Shown here: positions 9,583-18,506 of the stretch, piece after piece
Position numbering within the stretch: position 1 is the stretch's first letter
Layout: each line of letters opens with the position of its first letter
From: Rhizobium indicum
GTDB taxonomy: Bacteria > Pseudomonadota > Alphaproteobacteria > Rhizobiales > Rhizobiaceae
Reading direction: 5' to 3'
Length of the DNA: 64,000 nt
Assembly (NCBI RefSeq): GCF_005862305.2
Contig: NZ_CP054021.1
Span: forward strand, 558,001 to 622,000
Translations under genes and position numbers: made by a program
Notes under the pieces: generated by a model
Seen by the model: only the letters and a program-made list of their open reading frames with translations
What the model was told of the DNA's origin: nothing
Databases searched by the model: none

Positions 9583-10050
9583 TCATTTCAAAGCCATCTT
9601 GAAGCCCAGATGCGAGGGCTTGAAGCCCAGCCTTTCATAGAAACGATGGGCATCCTTGCGTACTGCATTCGAGGTCAACGCTACCCGCCCGATACCGCGG
9701 CCTTTTGCCTCGGCAATGGCGAATTCGATCATCAGTCCGCCGACCCCCTGCCCGCGCATATCGGCGCGTGTCTGCACCGCCTCGATAATCATCGCCGAGG
9801 AGCCGCGGCCGGTGAGCGACGTCGTCACCATCGTCTGAAACGTACCGACGACCTCGGCGCCACGCTCTGCGACGTAAAGCGTCTGGTCGGGCGAGGCCTC
9901 GATGACGGCGAAGGCCCTGAGATAATCGGGAAAGGCTTCAGCTTCCGTGGTATCGCCGTGACCGCCGAGTGCATCGGCGGCAAACATCGCCACGAGTGCC
10001 GGCAGGTCGTCCTTGCGAGCTTCACGGATATTCAAATCTTGTGGCATCAC
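9583..10050 (-). CDS. GNAT family N-acetyltransferase
   Basis: 155 aa, the whole length being one GNAT fold. The acetyl-CoA pyrophosphate-binding loop is RADMRGQGVGGLMIEFA and the C-terminal motif is AHRFYERLGFKPSHLGFKM. The start could also be the second Met, one codon later. The substrate is unknown. It is divergent from the neighbouring membrane protein gene and lies upstream of the NDUFA12-like gene on the same strand, about 100 bp apart. Confidence 0.85.
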   Translation of the reverse strand: MMPQDLNIREARKDDLPALVAMFAADALGGHGDTTEAEAFPDYLRAFAVIEASPDQTLYVAERGAEVVGTFQTMVTTSLTGRGSSAMIIEAVQTRADMRGQGVGGLMIEFAIAEAKGRGIGRVALTSNAVRKDAHRFYERLGFKPSHLGFKMALK

Positions 10051-10105
10051 ACTTTTCTACCTATGTAAAAATCGGACGATGATTGTTGCGGAAGGAAAAA
10101 GACGG

Positions 10106-10705
10106 ATGTTCTTGAGCGATATCCGTGAGATCGGATACTCCGCCAGGGATATTCGGCTTAGAATTGCACTATCAACACTGGTGATAATTGTCTTCGGCTT
10201 CTGGATTTTCGATAGGACATTGAATTCGTTTTTCCTGTCTCTCCTCTTTGGGCCGCCAATTGCGTACTACCTATTTTGCAATCTTTATGTCCTGATCTTT
10301 TCATCCAATAAGATGATCATTGCGATAGGCCCAAATGGCTTCAAAGATCTTCGGCTAATGCAAGAATTAATTCCGTGGCCGGCAGTCGCACGCATCGAGG
10401 CCGCGGCACCCACGCTGGCGCAAAGGATTTTGCGAACAATTTTTCTGGTTCTGGGCAACCTGTTGTCCGCATCGCCGGGAACGGACGCAGAAGGCACCGG
10501 AGATACAATCGCTGTCTGGTGCCGACCAGACGGCATTCAGGGTCGCAAACCGATGTTCTCATTATTCCGTACCGCACGTGCCACGAATGATCTTCGGCAA
10601 CTGCGCATCGAAACGAGTGGTCTTACCGTCAGCAAGGAGCGCCTGATGCAACTGCTCCAGACCTACCACACCCACCACAAGGCACTCAACGATACAGGCG
10701 TTTAA
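10106..10705 (+). CDS. Hypothetical membrane protein, base composition unlike its neighbours
   Basis: 199 aa from the ATG at 10106, chosen because GGAAGG lies 10 bp upstream; an in-frame ATG at 10079 lacks a good site. Two hydrophobic segments at about residues 18-40 and 43-65 form a hairpin in the membrane. The rest is soluble, with a stretch (NGFKDLRLMQELIPWPAVARIE) that resembles PH-like domains of small bacterial membrane proteins; this resemblance is weak. It uses many A/T-ending codons compared with flanking genes, which suggests acquisition by transfer. No function is assigned. Its 3' end overlaps the end of the next gene by 4 bp, on the opposite strand. Confidence 0.6.
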   Translation: MFLSDIREIGYSARDIRLRIALSTLVIIVFGFWIFDRTLNSFFLSLLFGPPIAYYLFCNLYVLIFSSNKMIIAIGPNGFKDLRLMQELIPWPAVARIEAAAPTLAQRILRTIFLVLGNLLSASPGTDAEGTGDTIAVWCRPDGIQGRKPMFSLFRTARATNDLRQLRIETSGLTVSKERLMQLLQTYHTHHKALNDTGV

Positions 10706-11202
10706 CCCGCCAAGCGCTTCTCCAACACCAACGCCGGAATGCCGGATTGTCCGGCCCCGTCATTCTCGTTGCGACCGATCTCGGTGAAGCCATGCGTGCG
10801 ATAGAAGGCGATCGCCGCGGCATTCTGCGGTTCGACTTCGAGGCGCATGATCTCCGCATCGGGAAAGCAGGTTTCGAGCTCGGCGAAGATATCGCGGCCG
10901 ATACCCTGGCGCTGCAGCGCCGGCCGGACATAGAGGAGATGCAGCATGACCGTCTTCGTCAATTGCTGCGACATTGCCGCATAACCCATGCCGCCGATAT
11001 TGCTGCCGTCATCGGCAACGAGGAATTCGGCATCCTTTCGCACCAGCCGCGTCTTCAGCGCCGCCGGCGAAAAGAGATGGACGATCAGATCCTCCACCTT
11101 GGCTCTGCCATGCAGGCCGTCATAGGTGGCATGAAAGCTCTCCACCAAGAGGGCGCGCACCTTCTCCAGGTCGCGCTCGCCGGCGGTGCGGACGAAATAC
11201 AC
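10702..11202 (-). CDS. GNAT family N-acetyltransferase
   Basis: 166 aa GNAT domain. The acetyl-CoA loop is RPALQRQGIGRDIFAELE and the C-terminal motif is AIAFYRTHGFTEIGRNEN. It follows gatB by 3 bp on the same strand, so it is probably cotranscribed with gatB. The acceptor is unknown; a role tied to tRNA amidation is not implied by the linkage alone. Confidence 0.86.
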   Translation of the reverse strand: MYFVRTAGERDLEKVRALLVESFHATYDGLHGRAKVEDLIVHLFSPAALKTRLVRKDAEFLVADDGSNIGGMGYAAMSQQLTKTVMLHLLYVRPALQRQGIGRDIFAELETCFPDAEIMRLEVEPQNAAAIAFYRTHGFTEIGRNENDGAGQSGIPALVLEKRLAG

Positions 11203-11205
11203 CGC

Positions 11206-12708
11206 TTACTCCTCGATGCCGAGTTTCGCCTTGACGAGGGCCTGGACAGCCTGCGGATTGGCCTTGCCGCCGGTCGCCTTCATCACCTGGCCAACGAACC
11301 ATGCGGCCATGGTCGGCTTCGCCTTGACCTTTTCCACCTGATCGGGATTGGCGGCGATGATCTCGTCCACGGCCTTTTCGATCGCGCCGGTATCCGTCAC
11401 CTGCTTCATGCCGCGCGCCTCGACGATCTCGGCGGGATCGCCGCCCTCGTTGAGCACGATCTCGAAGAGATCCTTGGCGATCTTGCCGGATATGGTTCCC
11501 GCCTTGATGAGATCGATGATGGCGCCGAGCTGGGCCGGCGAAACCGGCGTCTGCTCGATGTCCTTGCCTGTGCGGTTCAGTGCGCCAAGCAGATCGTTGA
11601 TCACCCAGTTGGCGGCCGTCTTGCCGTCACGGCCTGCGGCGACGGCTTCGAAATAATCGGCGATTGCTTTTTCGGAAACGAGCACCGAGGCGTCGTAGAT
11701 CGACAGGCCGAGCTCGCGCACGAAGCGCTCCTTCTTGTCGTCGGGCAATTCCGGCAGATCGGCTTCGAGCGCCTTGATGAAGGCATCGTCGAATTCGAGC
11801 GGCAGCAGGTCCGGATCGGGGAAATAACGATAGTCGTGCGCATCCTCCTTGGAGCGCATCGAGCGCGTCTCGCCCTTGTTCGGGTCGAAGAGGCGGGTCT
11901 CCTGATCGATCTTGCCACCGTCCTCCAGAATGCCGATCTGGCGACGGGCTTCATATTCGATCGCCTGGCCGATGAAACGGATGGAGTTGACGTTCTTGAT
12001 TTCGCAGCGCGTGCCGAAATCCTCGCCCGGACGGCGGACGGAGACGTTGACGTCGGCGCGCATCGAGCCCTCGTCCATGTTGCCGTCGCAGGTGCCGAGA
12101 TAACGCACGATCGAGCGCAGCTTGGTCATATAGGCCTTGGCCTCGTCGGACGAGCGCATGTCGGGCTTGGAGACGATCTCCATCAGGGCAACGCCGGAAC
12201 GGTTGAGATCGACATAGGACATGGTCGCGTGCTGGTCATGCATCGACTTGCCGGCATCCTGTTCCAGATGCAGGCGCTCGATGCCGATCTCGATATCCTC
12301 GAACTGGCCCTGGCGGTCCGGCCCGAGTGAAATGACGATCTTGCCCTCGCCGACGATCGGATCCTTGAACTGCGAGATCTGATAGCCCTGCGGCAGGTCG
12401 GGATAGAAATAGTTCTTGCGATCAAACAGGGAGCGCTTGTTGATTTGGGCTTTCAGGCCGAGGCCGGTGCGAACGGCCTGCCTGACACATTCCTCGTTGA
12501 TGACGGGCAGCATGCCGGGCATGGCGGCGTCGACCATCGAGACATTCGAATTCTGCGGCTTGCCGAATTCCGTCGAGGCGCCGGAGAAGAGCTTCGAATT
12601 GGACAGGACCTGGGCATGGACTTCCATGCCGACGATGACTTCCCAGTCGCCGGTGGCGCCGGGGATGAAGCGTTTCGGATCAGGCGTGCGGACGTCGACA
12701 AGGGTCAT
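11206..12708 (-). CDS. gatB: Asp-tRNA(Asn)/Glu-tRNA(Gln) amidotransferase subunit B
   Basis: 500 aa, normal for GatB. It binds mischarged Glu-tRNA(Gln) or Asp-tRNA(Asn) and phosphorylates the acyl group for amidation with ammonia from GatA. The N-terminal GatB cradle carries [22 protein letters not shown] and the conserved block [23 protein letters not shown]; the C-terminal YqeY-like tail ([16 protein letters not shown]) contacts the tRNA elbow. It is separated from gatCA by about 2 kb holding unrelated genes. Alphaproteobacteria generally lack glutaminyl-tRNA synthetase and need this enzyme. Confidence 0.97.
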   Translation of the reverse strand: MTLVDVRTPDPKRFIPGATGDWEVIVGMEVHAQVLSNSKLFSGASTEFGKPQNSNVSMVDAAMPGMLPVINEECVRQAVRTGLGLKAQINKRSLFDRKNYFYPDLPQGYQISQFKDPIVGEGKIVISLGPDRQGQFEDIEIGIERLHLEQDAGKSMHDQHATMSYVDLNRSGVALMEIVSKPDMRSSDEAKAYMTKLRSIVRYLGTCDGNMDEGSMRADVNVSVRRPGEDFGTRCEIKNVNSIRFIGQAIEYEARRQIGILEDGGKIDQETRLFDPNKGETRSMRSKEDAHDYRYFPDPDLLPLEFDDAFIKALEADLPELPDDKKERFVRELGLSIYDASVLVSEKAIADYFEAVAAGRDGKTAANWVINDLLGALNRTGKDIEQTPVSPAQLGAIIDLIKAGTISGKIAKDLFEIVLNEGGDPAEIVEARGMKQVTDTGAIEKAVDEIIAANPDQVEKVKAKPTMAAWFVGQVMKATGGKANPQAVQALVKAKLGIEE

Positions 12709-12837
12709 CTGATGCTCTTTGCAGGCTGTTCTTTTCCACTGGTGAGGTAAAGGAAATGGCGTGCCGGTGCAAGGCTTTCGCCATGGCGCGCATCGCGGTT
12801 TTGCCGTCCATTAACGGAGCCGCGGTAGGGTTCCCCT

Positions 12838-13149
12838 ATGACGATGATCGATATTATCAAATGGGCCTTGCTGTTTCTGGCGCTGAACCTCTTGGTGTTC
12901 TCGATCTATTTCTTCGACAAGCAGGCGGCGCGCCACGGCAGGCGGCGCATCAGTGAGCGCACGCTTCTCATGCTGGCGCTGATCGGCGGCAGCCTTGGCG
13001 CGGTGGCGGCACAGCAGCTGTTGCGGCACAAGACGAGAAAGGAGCCGTTCCGGTCAATCCTGGCGGCGATCCTGATCCTGCATGGCGCACTGATTGCTAT
13101 CCTGGCCTTCGTGCCGCAATGGAGCCTTCTGCTTCCTCAGGACTTTTGA
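12838..13149 (+). CDS. DUF1294 small membrane protein
   Basis: 103 aa with three hydrophobic segments (about residues 5-25, 40-58 and 75-98). Family features of DUF1294 are YFFDKQAARHGRRRISERTLLMLALIGGSLGA followed by the basic motif RHKTRKEPF. Function is unknown. It is divergent from gatB and converges on the acetyltransferase gene, so it is likely a single-gene unit. Confidence 0.85.
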   Translation: MTMIDIIKWALLFLALNLLVFSIYFFDKQAARHGRRRISERTLLMLALIGGSLGAVAAQQLLRHKTRKEPFRSILAAILILHGALIAILAFVPQWSLLLPQDF

Positions 13150-13153
13150 AGCG

Positions 13154-13687
13154 TCAGAATTCCTGCCCATATCCACCTTGGCCGTCCGAAACGAGCTGTT
13201 TCGTCAGTCCGACGGAGGGTACGTCGCGATCAAGCTTCGGATTGTAGGCGACGGAGAGCCAGTGGATGCTATAGCCGTGCTTCTGAAAAAAGCCGATCGC
13301 CTCGCTGTTGCCGGAATGGGTCTGCATCCCCGCCTTCTCGAAGCCCTGATCGGCGATCTCCTTTTCGATGCGGACGAGAAGGGCCGAACCGAGGCCCTGG
13401 CGGTTGAAGGCGGGATCGATCCAGAAATCCGAGATGGTTTCGTCCAATCCCTCGCGCGCTGCCCAGCCTGCGACCTGGCCGTTCTGCTCGACGACGGTGA
13501 TGGTCAGCCAGTCGTTTTCCACGAAGTTCCGGAAGGCGTTGCGCGCTGCATCGATCATCGCGTCCGATTCGCCGATCGACGCCATCGCCTTTTGCCAGGC
13601 TCTCAGCCCGATCTCGCTCAATAGCTCCGCTTCACCGTCGCGGGCATTGCGAATGTGGATCAACGACACCTCCGCGTTACCCCTCAA
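13154..13687 (-). CDS. GNAT family N-acetyltransferase next to yjhX
   Basis: 177 aa as listed; the start is uncertain, since the conserved part begins at LIHIRNARDGE and a GTG two codons before it could serve. The GNAT acetyl-CoA loop is DPAFNRQGLGSALLVRIEKE, and NSEAIGFFQKHGYSIHW is the C-terminal motif. It is divergent from the YjhX-type gene across a 287-bp gap. In E. coli the gene beside yjhX (yjhQ) also encodes a GNAT protein and is described as its antitoxin, so this neighbour is worth comparing; orientation differs and homology to YjhQ itself is not established here. Confidence 0.82.
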   Translation of the reverse strand: MRGNAEVSLIHIRNARDGEAELLSEIGLRAWQKAMASIGESDAMIDAARNAFRNFVENDWLTITVVEQNGQVAGWAAREGLDETISDFWIDPAFNRQGLGSALLVRIEKEIADQGFEKAGMQTHSGNSEAIGFFQKHGYSIHWLSVAYNPKLDRDVPSVGLTKQLVSDGQGGYGQEF

Positions 13688-13779
13688 CTAGACCATTGAG
13701 TCGCGGATTTTACCAGTAGCTCCAACGGGATGATCGACCGAAACCGCGGTTTTCGACTGGTTTTGCTCGGCAAACACGC

Positions 13780-13808
13780 TCTTGACCGAATTTCCCGGGC
13801 TGAATAAT
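13780..13808 (+). promoter_or_regulatory. Predicted promoter of the yjhX leader
   Basis: CTTGAC (13780-13785), a 17-bp spacer and AATAAT (13803-13808), close to the rhizobial sigma70-type consensus. Transcription would begin near 13815, giving a leader of about 160 nt before yjhX. Confidence 0.5.
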
Positions 13809-13828
13809 AGGTCTTATCGAGGTGTTTT

Positions 13829-13855
13829 ATGTTGAGCCTGCCTGAGACCCGGTAA
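13829..13855 (+). CDS. Candidate 8-codon leader peptide upstream of yjhX
   Basis: A very short ORF (MLSLPETR, stop TAA) with a clear Shine-Dalgarno GAGG at 13819-13822, six bases before the ATG. It lies just after the predicted promoter and just before a strong hairpin. The E. coli yjhX homologue (topAI) is reported to be controlled by a translated leader ORF, which makes this candidate more than chance, but coding of so short a frame cannot be shown from one sequence. Confidence 0.4.
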   Translation: MLSLPETR

Positions 13856-13856
13856 A

Positions 13857-13891
13857 GGCCCTGCCCGCAAGTTCGCTTGCGCGCATGGGCC
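13857..13891 (+). promoter_or_regulatory. Strong hairpin in the yjhX leader
   Basis: Outer stem GGCCCTGC (13857-13864) with GCA/GGGCC (13883-13891, one bulged T); inner stem CGCAAG (13866-13871) with CTTGCG (13876-13881) closed by a UUCG tetraloop. No U-tract follows on the plus strand, so it is not a simple terminator. A second hairpin, GCGCCC-TACC-GGGCGC, lies at 13941-13956, ending 18 bases before the yjhX ATG. Confidence 0.55.
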
Positions 13892-13974
13892 CGAAAAAAA
13901 CGAAGCCCTGACGTTCGAATGAGCGCCAGATCGTTTTTGTGCGCCCTACCGGGCGCGATACCGGATCTCAACAC

Positions 13975-14232
13975 ATGGACATTTCTCGCACGGAGCAGCG
14001 CATCCTGCATCTCATGGCCCAAGGCGCCCGCATTGAAATTACCCGCGACGACGACAGGAAAATCGAGGCGGTCAGTTGCGTCACTCGCGACGGCTGGCTC
14101 TATCCCGGCGTCGACCTCGATCTCTTCCGCAGGCTGAAGCGTCTGAAGGCAATCAAGTCCTCAGGCGGCCACCCCTACCGGATCACCGAAAGAGGGCTGA
14201 GGTTGGTCAGGTCGCAGCTGAACAACAGGTAA
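13975..14232 (+). CDS. yjhX: YjhX (UPF0386)-family protein, TopAI-type toxin homologue
   Basis: 85 aa from the ATG at 13975, exactly the length of E. coli YjhX; an upstream in-frame extension from 13939 was dropped. The family pattern is clear: MDISRTEQRILHLMAQGARI at the start, a central KLKxLKAIKS-like segment, and GGHPYRITERGLRLVRSQL at the end, a winged-helix-like fold. In E. coli YjhX binds topoisomerase I and inhibits DNA replication and transcription. No good Shine-Dalgarno precedes the start, and the leader is long and folded, which suggests tight translational control. A GNAT gene lies divergently upstream. Confidence 0.85.
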   Translation: MDISRTEQRILHLMAQGARIEITRDDDRKIEAVSCVTRDGWLYPGVDLDLFRRLKRLKAIKSSGGHPYRITERGLRLVRSQLNNR

Positions 14233-14241
14233 TAGCGGCAT

Positions 14242-14274
14242 CCCCGATCGCGTCTCGAACGGGCGCGATCGGGG
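14242..14274. terminator. Inverted repeat between convergent genes, possible bidirectional terminator
   Basis: CCCCGATCGCG (14242-14252) and CGCGATCGGGG (14264-14274) form an 11-bp perfect stem in the 50-bp gap between yjhX and the convergent small gene. There is no T-run on either side, so termination is likely only partial or by another mechanism. Confidence 0.5.
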
Positions 14275-14282
14275 GTATCGCC

Positions 14283-14558
14283 TCAAGCCTTTGCAGAGAG
14301 TTCCGCCCGCATCGCCGACCACTCGTCAGCTATCGTGCCCGTGCCGCGCGCCTTGCCGGCGCGGCGATACCAGTAATCGGCGTTCCAGTCATCGCCCTCG
14401 ATGCGATGGCAAAGCGCGTGGCCCCAGTCGAACGGTTGTTCGCCTTCGTGGCGCTGGCAGATGTCGTGGACCGCCTGCCAATCCGCGCCCATGGTGAAAC
14501 CGCCGGCAGCGAGGCGATCAACTGCCTCGATCAATTGCGCAAGATCATTGCTGGCCAT
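14283..14558 (-). CDS. Small conserved hypothetical protein
   Basis: 91 aa, soluble, acidic and tryptophan/histidine-rich (DWQAVHDICQRHEGEQPFDWGHALCHRIEGDDWNADYWYRRAG). The codon usage is typical of the region and an N-terminal helix is followed by a compact domain, so I take it as a real gene. The WHALCHRIEGDxxNAxYWYRRAG-like block is seen in proteobacterial proteins of unknown function. It lies 107 bp downstream of gatA on the same strand. Confidence 0.7.
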   Translation of the reverse strand: MASNDLAQLIEAVDRLAAGGFTMGADWQAVHDICQRHEGEQPFDWGHALCHRIEGDDWNADYWYRRAGKARGTGTIADEWSAMRAELSAKA

Positions 14559-14665
14559 AAAACCTTCTCCTGGTTCCGGCTATCAATCAGTCAAGCATGC
14601 GGCAAAGCCGACGGCGCCGACCGCTTCGTGGTCGGCAGCCGCTATCTTTCGGATCGTTAGGTCCA

Positions 14666-16147
14666 TTACCACCACTTGGCCGGCGTAAACCGGCCGGCTG
14701 CCCGCTCGATGACGTGGGCGGTCTTGAAGAGGGTTTCTTCATCGAAGGGCTTGCCGATCAGCTGCAGGCCGAGCGGCAGGCCCTTATGGTCGAGGCCGGC
14801 CGGCACGGCGATGCCGGGCAGGCCCGCCATGTTGACCGTCACCGTGAAGATGTCGTTCAGATACATTTTCACCGGATCGGCGGCGAGGTTCTCATCGGCA
14901 ACGCCAAAAGCAGACGACGGCGTTGCCGGCGTCAGGATGGCATCGACGCCGGCGTCGAATGCGAGTTCGAAATCGCGCTTGATCAGCGTGCGCACCTTCT
15001 GGGCGCGGATGTAATAGGCATCATAATAACCGGCCGACAGCACATAGGTGCCGATCATGATGCGGCGCTTGACTTCCTTGCCGAAGCCCGCGGCACGCGT
15101 CTTCTCATACATGTCGACGATATCCTTGCCGTCGACGCGCAGGCCGTAGCGCACGCCGTCGTAACGCGCGAGGTTCGAGGATGCCTCGGCGGGAGCGACG
15201 ATGTAATAGGCCGGAAGGGCGTATTTGGTGTGCGGCAGCGAGATGTCGACGATCTCGGCGCCGGCATCCTTCAGCCAGGCGATGCCCTGGCGCCAGAGCG
15301 TCTCGATCTCATCCGGCATGCCATCGACACGGTATTCGTTCGGAATGCCGATCTTCATGCCCTTCAGCGATTGGCCGAGAGCTGCTTCGTAATCCGGCAC
15401 CGGCAGATCTACCGATGTCGTGTCCTTTGCGTCGACGCTTGCCATCGACTTCAAAAGAATCGCGGCATCGCGTACGTCGCGGGCGATCGGGCCTGCCTGG
15501 TCGAGCGAAGAGGCGAAGGCGACGGTGCCCCAGCGCGAGCAGCGGCCATAGGTCGGCTTGATGCCGACGGTGCCGGTGAAGGCGGCCGGCTGGCGGATCG
15601 AGCCGCCGGTATCGGTCGCGGTTGCGCCGGCGCAAAGATGCGCGGCGACGGCTGAAGCCGAGCCACCCGACGAGCCGCCGGGCACGAGCTGCTGGTTGGA
15701 GCCCGCGGCACGCCAGGGATTGATCACCGCGCCGTAATGCGAGGTCTCGTTGGAGGAGCCCATGGCGAACTCGTCCATGTTCAGCTTGCCGAGCATGACG
15801 GCGCCGTCATCCCAGAGGTTCTGCGTCACGGTCGATTCATAACGCGGCTCGAAACCATCGAGAATGTGGCTGCAGGCCTGGGTGTGAACGCCGACGGTGG
15901 CAAAGAGATCCTTGATGCCGAGCGGAATGCCTTCGAGTTCGCCTGCCTTGCCGGCGGCGATGCGCTCGTCGGAGTTCTTCGCCATGACGCGGGCGAGATC
16001 CGGCGTGACCTTGATATAGGCGTTAAGCCGGCCATTGGCCGCATCGATCGCCGAGATATAGGCTTCGGTCAGTTCGATCGCGGTGATTTCCTTGGCGCGC
16101 AGCTTCTGGCGGGCTTCGGCAATGGTCAGGCTGGTAAGTTCGCTCAT
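14666..16147 (-). CDS. gatA: Asp-tRNA(Asn)/Glu-tRNA(Gln) amidotransferase subunit A
   Basis: 493 aa, the usual length. Amidase-signature enzyme that releases ammonia from glutamine and channels it to GatB. The Ser-cisSer-Lys triad is visible: lysine in [14 protein letters not shown], the cis-serine and nucleophile in the glycine/serine-rich segment [18 protein letters not shown] and in [14 protein letters not shown]. It is preceded 56 bp upstream by gatC on the same strand; gatCA forms an operon, while gatB is located separately. Confidence 0.97.
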   Translation of the reverse strand: MSELTSLTIAEARQKLRAKEITAIELTEAYISAIDAANGRLNAYIKVTPDLARVMAKNSDERIAAGKAGELEGIPLGIKDLFATVGVHTQACSHILDGFEPRYESTVTQNLWDDGAVMLGKLNMDEFAMGSSNETSHYGAVINPWRAAGSNQQLVPGGSSGGSASAVAAHLCAGATATDTGGSIRQPAAFTGTVGIKPTYGRCSRWGTVAFASSLDQAGPIARDVRDAAILLKSMASVDAKDTTSVDLPVPDYEAALGQSLKGMKIGIPNEYRVDGMPDEIETLWRQGIAWLKDAGAEIVDISLPHTKYALPAYYIVAPAEASSNLARYDGVRYGLRVDGKDIVDMYEKTRAAGFGKEVKRRIMIGTYVLSAGYYDAYYIRAQKVRTLIKRDFELAFDAGVDAILTPATPSSAFGVADENLAADPVKMYLNDIFTVTVNMAGLPGIAVPAGLDHKGLPLGLQLIGKPFDEETLFKTAHVIERAAGRFTPAKWW

Positions 16148-16203
16148 CGTGTTTTCGCTTCAGATCTGGAATGGCAACAGGGTCGGAAAGAGGCTTCGAA
16201 GCC

Positions 16204-16491
16204 TTATTCAACGACTTTCGGCACCAGGAAAAAATTGTGGTCGGTGACGGGCGCATTGGCGACGATATCGGCTGCCTTGCTGCCGTCGGTCACCTCATCG
16301 GTCCGCTTCTTCATCGCCGTCGGGGTCACCGACGTCATCGCCTCGACGCCGTCGACATTCACTTCGGAGAGTTGCTCGACGAAGCCAAGGATGCCGTTCA
16401 GCTCGCCGACCATGCGATTTGCCTCGTCCTCGGAGACGGCAATACGGGCAAGGCGGGCGACGCGCTTCACGGTGGCAAGATCGACGGACAT
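16204..16491 (-). CDS. gatC: Asp-tRNA(Asn)/Glu-tRNA(Gln) amidotransferase subunit C
   Basis: 95 aa. GatC wraps around the GatA/GatB interface and stabilises the complex. Family features are [34 protein letters not shown] at the start and the conserved C-terminal [17 protein letters not shown] segment and PKVVE end. First gene of the gatCA unit. Confidence 0.96.
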   Translation of the reverse strand: MSVDLATVKRVARLARIAVSEDEANRMVGELNGILGFVEQLSEVNVDGVEAMTSVTPTAMKKRTDEVTDGSKAADIVANAPVTDHNFFLVPKVVE

Positions 16492-16560
16492 GGCATTCTC
16501 CGGATAGGATTTTTCCTACCCGCTATAAAGGCCATGTCCGCCGTGTGCAACGGGATTTCG

Positions 16561-17265
16561 TCAGATCGACAGGCTCTCGGAAGGCCTGATCGCCTTCACA
16601 TCCGTCTTCGATCCGTCCATGCCGGCAACGAATTTTTCAGCCGTCTGGTCGATGATCGGAAAGGTGCCGTAGTGGCAGGGGATCGCGGTCTTGAAGTTGA
16701 AATAGCGCCGGCAGGCAAGTGCTGCCACAGCGCCGCCCATGGTGAAGCGGTCGCCAACCGGCACGAAGCCGATATCAGGCTGGTGCAATTCGTTGATCAG
16801 CGCCATGTCGGAGAAGATGTCGGTATCGCCCATGGCAAGGATCGAGGCTTCGTCGTCGAAATGCAGCATCAGGCCGTTGGCGTTGCCGAGCGCATGCGAG
16901 ACGCCGTCCTCGGTGATCTGGGCGGAGGAGTGCAGCGCATTGGTGAAAGTTGCCGAGAAGCTGCCGAGCGCGATCGTGCCGCCGGTATTGCCCATCTCGA
17001 TCTTGTCGACGCCCTTGGAGCCGAGCCAGGCGGCGAGATCGGCATTGGCGAGAACCACGGCACCGGTTTCCTTGGCGAGTGCCACGGTATCGCCGACATG
17101 ATCGCCATGGCCATGCGTCAACAGGATGTGGGTGATGCCGGCGGACACATCCTTGATATCCTGGCCGGAAAAGGAGGCGTTATAGCTGAGGAATGGATCG
17201 AGCAGGATCTTCGCCTTTGATGTCTCGATGCGGAAGGCGGAATGGCCGAGCCAGGTGATCTTCAT
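16561..17265 (-). CDS. UPF0173 metal-dependent hydrolase, metallo-beta-lactamase fold
   Basis: 234 aa, compact metallo-beta-lactamase fold. The metal ligand motif is HGHGDHVGD (residues about 51-59). Other conserved blocks are [13 protein letters not shown] at the N-terminus, GDTDIFSDM and the late histidine in [13 protein letters not shown]. The substrate is not known for the family. It lies upstream of gatC in the same direction (about 70 bp), so read-through into gatCA is possible. Confidence 0.9.
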   Translation of the reverse strand: MKITWLGHSAFRIETSKAKILLDPFLSYNASFSGQDIKDVSAGITHILLTHGHGDHVGDTVALAKETGAVVLANADLAAWLGSKGVDKIEMGNTGGTIALGSFSATFTNALHSSAQITEDGVSHALGNANGLMLHFDDEASILAMGDTDIFSDMALINELHQPDIGFVPVGDRFTMGGAVAALACRRYFNFKTAIPCHYGTFPIIDQTAEKFVAGMDGSKTDVKAIRPSESLSI

Positions 17266-17325
17266 GAAATGTCTCCTTTATTACGTGATGCAAAGCCAGT
17301 TTCGATGCCACATCAAAGAATGAGA

Positions 17326-17369
17326 GCATGATGTCGTCCGAAAACCGCTCACACTTTTCGGCGTCATGC
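17326..17369 (+). repeat. RIME-like repeat, right half only
   Basis: GCATGATGTCGTCCGAAAA ... TTTTCGGCGTCATGC, an imperfect palindrome matching the right-hand half of the full copies at 34.2, 39.2, 40.2 and 56.7 kb. It lies between two divergent genes. Confidence 0.7.
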
Positions 17370-17444
17370 CCTAAGGACATATCTTATGCGGCCGCAAAGA
17401 AAAGCGGCGGCGACTTCAATTTGTTTTGACGGGATGAAACGGCG

Positions 17445-17939
17445 ATGACGGTGCTGACAATCGAGGAAATGGCCGAGACGCTTGCCCCGCGACAGGCGAT
17501 TGCCGGCCTCGATCTCGGCACCAAAACAATCGGGCTTTCGATGTCCGATCTCGGGCGGCGTTTCGCCACGCCGCGCACGGTGATCCGCCGCGTCAAGTTC
17601 ACCATCGATGCCCAGGCGCTGCTGGATTTCGCGACGGCGGAAAAGGTCGCAGGCTTCATCATCGGCCTGCCGATGAACATGGATGGATCGGCGGGTCCGC
17701 GCGTGCAGGCAACGCGCGCCTTCGTGCGCAACATGGAGCAGAAGACGGCGCTGCCCTTTGTCTATTGGGATGAGCGGCTTTCGACGGTTGCGGCCGAACG
17801 GACGTTGCTCGAAATGGACGTCTCGCGCGCCAAGCGGGCCGAACGGATCGATTCGGCCGCGGCAAGCTTCATCCTTCAGGGCGCGCTCGACAGGCTTTCC
17901 TTGCTGGCAAGGTCTGATGGAGACGAATTCAGCGCCTGA
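17445..17939 (+). CDS. ruvX: Putative Holliday junction resolvase / pre-16S rRNA nuclease (YqgF/RuvX)
   Basis: 164 aa, RNase H-like fold. The first catalytic aspartate is in [14 protein letters not shown], the glutamate in [13 protein letters not shown] and the last aspartate in [13 protein letters not shown]. YqgF proteins process the 5' end of 16S rRNA precursor and have been proposed as an alternative Holliday junction resolvase; which role dominates here is not decidable. It ends over the 3' end of the convergent small membrane protein gene (64-bp overlap). Confidence 0.92.
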   Translation: MTVLTIEEMAETLAPRQAIAGLDLGTKTIGLSMSDLGRRFATPRTVIRRVKFTIDAQALLDFATAEKVAGFIIGLPMNMDGSAGPRVQATRAFVRNMEQKTALPFVYWDERLSTVAAERTLLEMDVSRAKRAERIDSAAASFILQGALDRLSLLARSDGDEFSA

Positions 17940-18208
17940 CGCGCCCTCCACCAGCCGATGATCGACTTGCGCTTCCGGAAGGCCAGGATGGCGAAGACGA
18001 CGAGGCTGTCGACTGCGATCGCGCGCGCAACGAGCGGCGGGATGGTCTCCGGTGGAATGCCGAGCGCCTTGCCGTAAAGCTCGAAGGTCAGGTCATGGAC
18101 CTGCCGGCTCAGCATGAAGATGCCGAAACTCATGTCGTAATAGGAGAGCCAGTACCATCCGCCCAGAAAGACGATGGGGCCGGCCCAGAAGATCAGAAAC
18201 CACTTCAT
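17876..18208 (-). CDS. Small membrane protein (DUF6105-like)
   Basis: 110 aa from the ATG at 18208 ([20 protein letters not shown]), chosen because it overlaps the upstream stop by ATGA. Two hydrophobic segments (residues about 3-22 and 68-85), with the conserved segment [21 protein letters not shown] between them and [18 protein letters not shown] before the second. I recall this pattern as a rhizobial family of unknown function (DUF6105), moderately sure. It overlaps ruvX convergently. Confidence 0.72.
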   Translation of the reverse strand: MKWFLIFWAGPIVFLGGWYWLSYYDMSFGIFMLSRQVHDLTFELYGKALGIPPETIPPLVARAIAVDSLVVFAILAFRKRKSIIGWWRARQALNSSPSDLASKESLSSAP

Positions 18209-18387
18209 GCGGCCTCTCCTCCATGCTTGCGCGCGACGGGCAGATCGAGGGAGACCAACCAGGTCGACGATGCCATGATGCAAAGCACCAGCGTCGGAAT
18301 TGCGATATCCACCGCCAGGACTGCGAAAAACATCATCGCCGTCACCAGAAACGCGGCTTTAGCGATCTTGGTTCCCATGGGCGTCAA
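18205..18387 (-). CDS. Very small membrane protein, translationally coupled to the next gene
   Basis: 60 aa, with one long hydrophobic stretch from about residue 10 to 45 that could cross the membrane twice. Its stop overlaps the next start by ATGA, which is good evidence that both are translated. The start may be the later Met (MGTKIAK) at 18379. Function unknown. Confidence 0.55.
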   Translation of the reverse strand: MTPMGTKIAKAAFLVTAMMFFAVLAVDIAIPTLVLCIMASSTWLVSLDLPVARKHGGEAA

Positions 18388-18506
18388 CTCGGGCTCTACT
18401 CATACATCTCTGCTCACCGCCACACTGTCGGGTTAACCACCCCCATGCAACGTAAACCATTTGTTAAGGTTAACGCAGGCCCCGCCCCCCGTGGATGAGC
18501 CAGGTA

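Noticed and set aside
10747..12330. 527-aa plus-strand frame opposite gatB
   Set aside because: Mirror of gatB codons in a G/C-rich genome; His/Asp/Gly-rich composition with no domain.
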